Source of the DNA: Muribaculaceae bacterium Isolate-002 (NCI)
GTDB taxonomy: Bacteria > Bacteroidota > Bacteroidia > Bacteroidales > Muribaculaceae
NCBI GenBank assembly: GCA_004102805.1
Contig: SCEG01000014.1
Coordinates: 1-57,661 of the forward strand
Reading direction: 5' to 3'
Length of the DNA: 57,661 nt
Both the position numbers and the translations under genes were made by a program. Every line of letters begins with the position of its first letter. The first letter of the stretch is position 1. Below the pieces are notes generated by a model. It searched no databases. It had not been told where the DNA came from and was given only the letters and a program-made list of their open reading frames with translations. This document shows, piece after piece, positions 52,630 to 57,661 of the stretch.

Positions 52630-55600
52630 ATGAAGCTTGATACTTTTATTAACCGTCCGGTGCTATCGACGGTAATTTCAATATTCATCGTGCTGTTGGG
52701 TATCATCGGACTCTCATCACTTCCGGTCACCCAATATCCCGACATCGCACCTCCCACCATACGTGTGTCGACCACCTATACCGGCGCCAACGCCCAGGCG
52801 GTGCTCAACTCCGTCATCTCGCCTCTCGAAGAGGCCATCAACGGTGCGGAAGGCATGACCTACATGGAGTCGACCGCTACCAACTCAGGCTCGGCCGACA
52901 TCTCGGTTTACTTCGAACAGGGTTTTGACCCCGACATGGCAGCCGTCGACGTGCAAAACCGCGTGGCCAAGGCACAGAACCTGCTTCCGGCCGAGGTTAC
53001 CAGCGTGGGCGTGCTCACCCAGAAACGTCAGACATCAATGTTGCTCGGTGTGGCTCTCTCGGCCAAACCCGGCTCGGAATACTCCGCTGAGTTCATTGAC
53101 AACTACATGAAGATAAATGTCATCCCCGTGTTGCAGCGTGTGCACGGTGTGGGCGACGTCATGAGTTTCGGCGCCGACTACTCGATGCGTATATGGCTCA
53201 AACCCGAAGTCATGGCCCAGTATAACCTGATGCCTTCGGATGTGGCCGCCGCACTTGCCGAGCAGAACATCGAGGCGGCTCCCGGTGCATTCGGCGAACA
53301 AGGCAACCAGACATTCCAGTACACGATGAGATATCGCGGACGTCTGTCACAGCCCGAAGATTTCGAGAACATCGTGATACGCGCCGACTCCAACGGCCAG
53401 GTGCTCCGCCTTGGCGAAGTTGCCGACGTAGAGCTCGGAAAAGTGCAATACGGCTTCGGCTGTACACTCAACGGCCAGGTGGCCACTATGGCCATCATCT
53501 TCCAGACCGCAGGCTCCAACGCGACACAGATCATCAACGACTGTCTCGCCGAGGTCGACAAACTTGCCGCCGACCTTCCCCCGGGTCTTGAGTTTGACAT
53601 AACGATGAACAACAACGACTTCCTCTATGCCTCGATCCACGAGGTGCTCAAGACTCTTCTCGAGGCATTCGTGCTGGTGTTCTTCGTTGTCTACATCTTT
53701 CTGCAGGACCTCCGCTCCACCATCATACCCGCCATCGCCATCCCCGTGGCCTTGGTCGGCACATTCTTCGTGATGAAGCTTATCGGCTTCTCGGTCAACC
53801 TCATCACCCTTTCGGCTCTCGTGCTCGCCATCGCGATTGTGGTCGACGACGCCATCGTGGTCGTCGAGGCCGTGCACGCCAAACTCGACCATGGCTACAA
53901 GAGTTCGCGCAAGGCATCAATCGACGCCATGAGCGAGATTGCCGGCGCACTTATCTCGATTACGCTTGTGATGATGCTCGTGTTCATCCCCGTGTCGTTC
54001 ATGTCAGGCACATCGGGTGTGTTCTACCAGCAGTTCGGTCTTACAATGGCGATAGCCATCGGTTTCTCGGCGCTCAACGCGCTTACCCTCTCGCCTGCGC
54101 TCTGCGCCGTGTTCCTCAAAGCCCATGACGACAAACGCCCAGTCAAGGAACGCATCGGCGAAGCCATATCAGAGGCCGGCAAGACTATGGCCACCGGCTA
54201 CCGCCGCCGATTCACCATCAACTTCCATCCGTTGCTGACGCTGATTTTCGTCATCGCGACTATCCTGTTCATGATTCTCGGATGGTTCAATTCCGAGGAA
54301 ACCTGGAAACTCATCGTGGCGATAGGTGTGGCGATACTGACAGTGTTCGGCATCTTCAGTCCCCGTTTCCACAAAGGCTTTGAATCAGGCTACAGCGGTC
54401 TTCTCACCGGCTACCGCGGCATAATCACATTCTTCAGCAAACTCAAATGGGTGTCACTCGCCGTAGTAGGCGGAACAATGGTGCTTCTGGTAATACTTAT
54501 GGGCAAAACGCCTTCGGGACTCGTGCCCAACGAAGACACCGGCGTATTGTTCGTGATGGTCGACATGCCTCCGGGCCAGTCGCAGGAACGCACCATGGAG
54601 GTGCTTGACCAGGTAGACCAGATCATACAGGCCACTCCCGGCGTAAGATACAGCCAGAAGATTGCAGGCTACAGCTTCCTTGCCGGCCAGGGTGCCACCT
54701 ACGGTACATTCATCGTCAAGCTCAAGGATTGGGAAGAGCGCACCGAAGAAGAGAGCGTCGACAACATTGTGAAACGCATCTACGGCATCACAGGCCAGGC
54801 CATCACCGACGGCCGCGTGGTAGCATTCGCGCCCCCGATGATCTCAGGTTACTCAATGACCAACGGTTTCGAGCTCAAGATGCAGGACAAGACAGGCGGC
54901 GACATCAACGACTTCTTCGCCGTAGTGCAGGGATTTCTCGCTGAGCTCAACCAGCAGCCTGAGATCCAGATGGCCTATACTACCTTCAACCCCACCTTCC
55001 CGCAGTATATGGTCGACATCGACGCTGCCAAGGCCAAGCAGGCAGGCATCAGTCCGCAGACCATACTGTCGACACTCCAGGGATATTACGGAGGTATGTA
55101 TGTGTCAAACTTCAACCGCTTCGGTAAAATCTACCGCGTCATGATGCAGGCCAATCCCGAATCACGCGTATCGCCCGAAACTCTTTCGAGCATCAAGATA
55201 CGCAACGGCAACGAGATGGCTTCAATCGACAACTTCGTCACCCTCGAACGTGTCTACGGTCCTGACCTTCTTAACCGTTTCAACATGTTCCAGTCGATAT
55301 CAGTGACCGGTTCACCCAACGCAGGCTTCTCTTCCGGACAGGCACTCGAAGCTGTAGAACGTGTGGCAGCACAAACGCTCCCAACAGGCTACGGATATGA
55401 ATATTCGGGTATGACCCGCGAGCAGGGCAACCAGTCGGGCAACCAGACTGCAATGATCTTCGGATTGTGTCTGCTCTTCGTCTACCTGCTTCTGTCGGCA
55501 CAATACGAGAGCTACATCCTCCCCTTCGCCGTGCTTCTTTCAATACCGTTCGGTCTGATGGGCACATTCATCTTCGCCAATATCTTCGGAGTCGAAAACA

Positions 55601-56004
55601 ACATCTATCTTCAGATCGCGCTTATTATGCTCATCGGTCTGTTGGCGAAGAACGCCATCCTCATCATCGAGTTTGCGCTCGAACGCCGCCGCACCGGCAT
55701 GTCGATATTCAACGCCGCAATTCAGGGAGCTGCAGCGCGTCTGCGTCCTATCCTTATGACATCGCTGGCCCTCGTCATCGGTCTGTTGCCGCTGATGTTC
55801 GCCCACGGTGTAGGTGCAGTCGGCAACCGCACACTCGGCACCGGCGCCATCGGCGGTATGTTGATAGGCATGGTGCTCCAGATATTCTTCGTTCCGGCGC
55901 TCTTCATCATCTTCCAGAAAATCCAGGAGAAGATATCTCCGCTCAAGTGGAAAGATACCGACAACGAAGGCATCAACTCAGAAATCGAGCAGTATTCTCG
56001 CTGA
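52630..56004 (+). CDS. RND efflux inner-membrane pump (HAE1, AcrB-like)
   Basis: Proton-driven trimeric pump that expels drugs, bile salts or other hydrophobic compounds. The 1124-residue protein has 12 membrane segments in two halves. The HAE1 hallmarks are present: FINRPVLSTVISIFIVLLG at the N terminus, LVLAIAIVVDDAIVVVEAVH with the proton-relay Asp pair in segment 4, and LIGLLAKNAILIIEFALERR in segment 10-11. It is about 75 residues longer than AcrB; the extra length lies mainly after segment 6 (about 500-620), where additional hydrophobic stretches (LTLIFVIATILFMILGWF; LIVAIGVAILTVFGIFSP) occur. Starts 86 bases after the adaptor stop. Confidence 0.96.
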   Translation: MKLDTFINRPVLSTVISIFIVLLGIIGLSSLPVTQYPDIAPPTIRVSTTYTGANAQAVLNSVISPLEEAINGAEGMTYMESTATNSGSADISVYFEQGFDPDMAAVDVQNRVAKAQNLLPAEVTSVGVLTQKRQTSMLLGVALSAKPGSEYSAEFIDNYMKINVIPVLQRVHGVGDVMSFGADYSMRIWLKPEVMAQYNLMPSDVAAALAEQNIEAAPGAFGEQGNQTFQYTMRYRGRLSQPEDFENIVIRADSNGQVLRLGEVADVELGKVQYGFGCTLNGQVATMAIIFQTAGSNATQIINDCLAEVDKLAADLPPGLEFDITMNNNDFLYASIHEVLKTLLEAFVLVFFVVYIFLQDLRSTIIPAIAIPVALVGTFFVMKLIGFSVNLITLSALVLAIAIVVDDAIVVVEAVHAKLDHGYKSSRKASIDAMSEIAGALISITLVMMLVFIPVSFMSGTSGVFYQQFGLTMAIAIGFSALNALTLSPALCAVFLKAHDDKRPVKERIGEAISEAGKTMATGYRRRFTINFHPLLTLIFVIATILFMILGWFNSEETWKLIVAIGVAILTVFGIFSPRFHKGFESGYSGLLTGYRGIITFFSKLKWVSLAVVGGTMVLLVILMGKTPSGLVPNEDTGVLFVMVDMPPGQSQERTMEVLDQVDQIIQATPGVRYSQKIAGYSFLAGQGATYGTFIVKLKDWEERTEEESVDNIVKRIYGITGQAITDGRVVAFAPPMISGYSMTNGFELKMQDKTGGDINDFFAVVQGFLAELNQQPEIQMAYTTFNPTFPQYMVDIDAAKAKQAGISPQTILSTLQGYYGGMYVSNFNRFGKIYRVMMQANPESRVSPETLSSIKIRNGNEMASIDNFVTLERVYGPDLLNRFNMFQSISVTGSPNAGFSSGQALEAVERVAAQTLPTGYGYEYSGMTREQGNQSGNQTAMIFGLCLLFVYLLLSAQYESYILPFAVLLSIPFGLMGTFIFANIFGVENNIYLQIALIMLIGLLAKNAILIIEFALERRRTGMSIFNAAIQGAAARLRPILMTSLALVIGLLPLMFAHGVGAVGNRTLGTGAIGGMLIGMVLQIFFVPALFIIFQKIQEKISPLKWKDTDNEGINSEIEQYSR

Positions 56005-56055
56005 TAAGGTATCAGCCTTCAGTTTCAACACTGTATAAAAAAACTATTAACAGTC

Positions 56056-57441
56056 ATGATAAAAATCCAGAACATAGCACGCCCGGTCGTTGCCACCATC
56101 GCGGTGGCAATGCTATCCGGCTGCGGTCTATATAAGAAATTCGAGATGCCGACCGACACCGCCCTCCAGCAGGAATATGTCGATGCCAGGGCTTCTGAAG
56201 GCGATGCCCGCGCATTCGGCAATCTCCAATGGCAGGAAGTATTCACCGACCCGATGCTTGCCGACCTTATCAACCAGGCACTTGCCAACAATGTCGACCT
56301 CGCCAATGCCAAACTCAATGTCGACATAGCGCACGCCAACCTTCGCGGCGCACGCATGAGCTACTTCCCCTCTCTGTCGCTCACTCCTACAGGAGGCGCT
56401 TCGTCGGTAAGCAACGAGAAGCTCACCGGCTGGAACTACACCATACCCCTGACAGCTTCGTGGGAAGTCGATATCTTCGGCAAAATACTCAACAACAAGC
56501 GTCTCGCCGAGTCAGCCGAACAGCAGGCAAAAGACTATGAGCAGGCAGTGCGCTCTCAGATTATCGGCGGCGTGGCCAACTGCTACTACACCATAGCGAT
56601 ACTTCAGGCCCAGCTCCAGCTCTCACGCGAGACTGCCGTGATATGGGGCGAAAACGTGCAGACGATGAAAGACTACAAGCTCGCCGGACGCACCAACGAG
56701 GCCGCAGTCGTGCAGAGCCAGGCCAACTACCTGAGCGTGCTTTCAACAATCACTGACCTTGAGGTAGCCCTCGACAAGGCCAACAACACAATGTCGCTGC
56801 TTCTCAACGTGCTTCCACAGAAATGGGAAGTATCGCCTCAAGCACGTCTGGTGGCTCCATCGATATTCCGCGACGGAGTGCCGATGCGTGAGCTCGCTGC
56901 ACGACCCGACGTACGCGCAGCCGAAGAAGCGCTCGCACAGGCTTACTACACTACCAATATAGCCCGTGCCGCATTCTATCCAGGTCTGTCAATAACTGCC
57001 AACTACGGCTTCACAAACTCGTTCGGCTCATTCATCAAGAACCCCGGCGACTGGTTTGCCTCTCTTGCCGGAACACTGGTGGCTCCCATCTTCTCACGCG
57101 GACAGAACATCGCCCGACTCGAAGCGGCCAAGGCTCGTCAGAAGCAATCGCTCAACACATTCCAGTACACGCTTCTCAGCGCCACTGCCGAAGTGTCAGA
57201 CGCTCTGACCACCTACGACAAAAACAACGAGAAGGCTGTGCTTCTGTCAGAGCAGGTGCAGAACCTCGAAAAGGCAGTCTACTACACCAAAGAACTTTTC
57301 GCAGCAGCAAGTTCCACCTATCTTGAAATTCTGACCTCACAGTCAAGCCTTCTTTCGGCTCAGATGTCGCAGCTCAACTGCGAGCTCGCCAAGGCTCAGG
57401 CGGTGATCAATCTCTACCAGTCGCTCGGCGGAGGCCGATAA
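56056..57441 (+). CDS. RND efflux outer-membrane channel (NodT/OprM family), lipoprotein
   Basis: TolC-like trimeric channel that completes the efflux system. The 461-residue protein has a lipoprotein signal (Cys23 in MLSGCG) and two repeats of the outer-membrane-factor fold: LINQALANNVDLANAKLNVD, SLTPTGGASSVSNEKLTGWN, WEVDIFGKILNNKRLAESAE, then the second half with RPDVRAAEEALAQAYYTTNI, FYPGLSITANYGFTNSFGSF and LYQSLGGGR at the end, the usual NodT ending. Length is normal. Last gene of the operon, followed by a terminator. Confidence 0.95.
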   Translation: MIKIQNIARPVVATIAVAMLSGCGLYKKFEMPTDTALQQEYVDARASEGDARAFGNLQWQEVFTDPMLADLINQALANNVDLANAKLNVDIAHANLRGARMSYFPSLSLTPTGGASSVSNEKLTGWNYTIPLTASWEVDIFGKILNNKRLAESAEQQAKDYEQAVRSQIIGGVANCYYTIAILQAQLQLSRETAVIWGENVQTMKDYKLAGRTNEAAVVQSQANYLSVLSTITDLEVALDKANNTMSLLLNVLPQKWEVSPQARLVAPSIFRDGVPMRELAARPDVRAAEEALAQAYYTTNIARAAFYPGLSITANYGFTNSFGSFIKNPGDWFASLAGTLVAPIFSRGQNIARLEAAKARQKQSLNTFQYTLLSATAEVSDALTTYDKNNEKAVLLSEQVQNLEKAVYYTKELFAAASSTYLEILTSQSSLLSAQMSQLNCELAKAQAVINLYQSLGGGR

Positions 57442-57454
57442 CCACTGTCGACTT

Positions 57455-57503
57455 AATAAAGCAAGCGGGGTGCCCTGACTCGGACACCCCGCTTGATTTA
57501 TTT
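57455..57503 (+). terminator. Intrinsic terminator of the RND operon
   Basis: CAAGCGGGGTG (57462-57472) and CACCCCGCTTG (57485-57495) form an 11-bp stem with a 12-base loop, followed by ATTTATTTATC. It lies 20 bases after the last stop codon. The remaining bases to 57661 show no gene. Confidence 0.85.
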
Positions 57504-57661
57504 ATCTGCCTGCAACAATAAATATGGGTATTACCAATATTGTCCTAAATAATTTTTGAGTGCTACTCAACGTGCAGAGGCATCAGCCTTTGCAAAAATG
57601 ACATCAGAGTAATCCCCCTAAGGCAAAAACGGCTCTTCGGGAGGCGGTGTGAAGGGTTCGT

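Noticed and set aside
57504..57661. Possible start of a gene at the right edge
   Set aside because: No open frame with a credible start is visible in the last 158 bases.

Overview
This 57.7 kb window looks like chromosomal core-genome DNA from a Bacteroidales bacterium. A Muribaculaceae-like lineage (Muribaculum/Duncaniella group) fits best, but that placement is inference from gene content and style, not a phylogeny. The grounds are: Bacteroidetes-type promoters (TTTG, about 19-22 bases, TAnnTTTG) upstream of several operons; a fumarate reductase/succinate dehydrogenase set in cytochrome b - flavoprotein - FeS order; many lipoproteins and an AsmA-free, RND-rich envelope gene set; secreted proteins with a C-terminal domain resembling Type IX sorting domains; and the Bacteroidales arrangement of a nadK block divergent from pdxJ-exbB-exbD-tonB. 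I see no tRNA or rRNA gene, no CRISPR array, no prophage and no intact insertion sequence.

Layout. 1-6.7 kb (+): a lipoprotein aldose epimerase, an M48 protease lipoprotein, hflX overlapping or abutting dgt, and a TPM-domain protein with zinc ribbons. 6.8-10.4 kb (-): a YqhD-like iron alcohol dehydrogenase and pnp. 10.6-11.5 kb (+): a FemAB/GNAT-like protein. 11.6-15.4 kb (-): the fumarate reductase operon. 15.7-20.5 kb (-): lpxA, then yidC and pyrG. 20.6-23.6 kb (-): lrp-like regulator, EptA-like transferase and a family 2 glycosyltransferase in one tight operon. 23.9-24.9 kb (+): malate dehydrogenase. 25-26.5 kb (-): fabF and acpP. 26.9-31.9 kb (+): speA, a LAB_N membrane protein and two secreted proteins. 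32-42.5 kb (-): an ACT-domain remnant, nadK, ygjP-like, topA, rluA, a WG-repeat lipoprotein, an ArnT-like transferase, a DPM1/ArnC-like glycosyltransferase and truA. 42.7-49.6 kb (+): pdxJ, exbB, exbD, tonB, an RsmI-like methylase, an MBL hydrolase and an M13 peptidase. 50.2-57.4 kb (+): a PCMD-like secreted protein and a complete RND efflux operon (adaptor, pump, outer-membrane channel).

How the genes work together. Malate dehydrogenase and fumarate reductase are two steps of the reductive branch leading to succinate. fabF/acpP, lpxA, the LAB_N protein, the GT2/ArnT-like pair and the EptA-like transferase all concern lipid and lipid A or glycan construction. ExbB-ExbD-TonB energises outer-membrane transport. 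The RND operon exports toxic compounds.

The most unusual signals are: (1) a 14-cysteine C-terminal tail on the fumarate reductase cytochrome b subunit, next to an N-terminal extension on the flavoprotein; (2) a family of 7-bp AATTCAT-type repeats sitting exactly at the 3' ends of four genes and supplying the last codons of two; (3) an ACT-only, TTG-initiated gene where relatives carry a CBS-ACT protein; (4) paired palindromes in the acpP and pdxJ promoter regions. No wholly new multi-gene system stands out. All positions were read by eye, and no database search was available.
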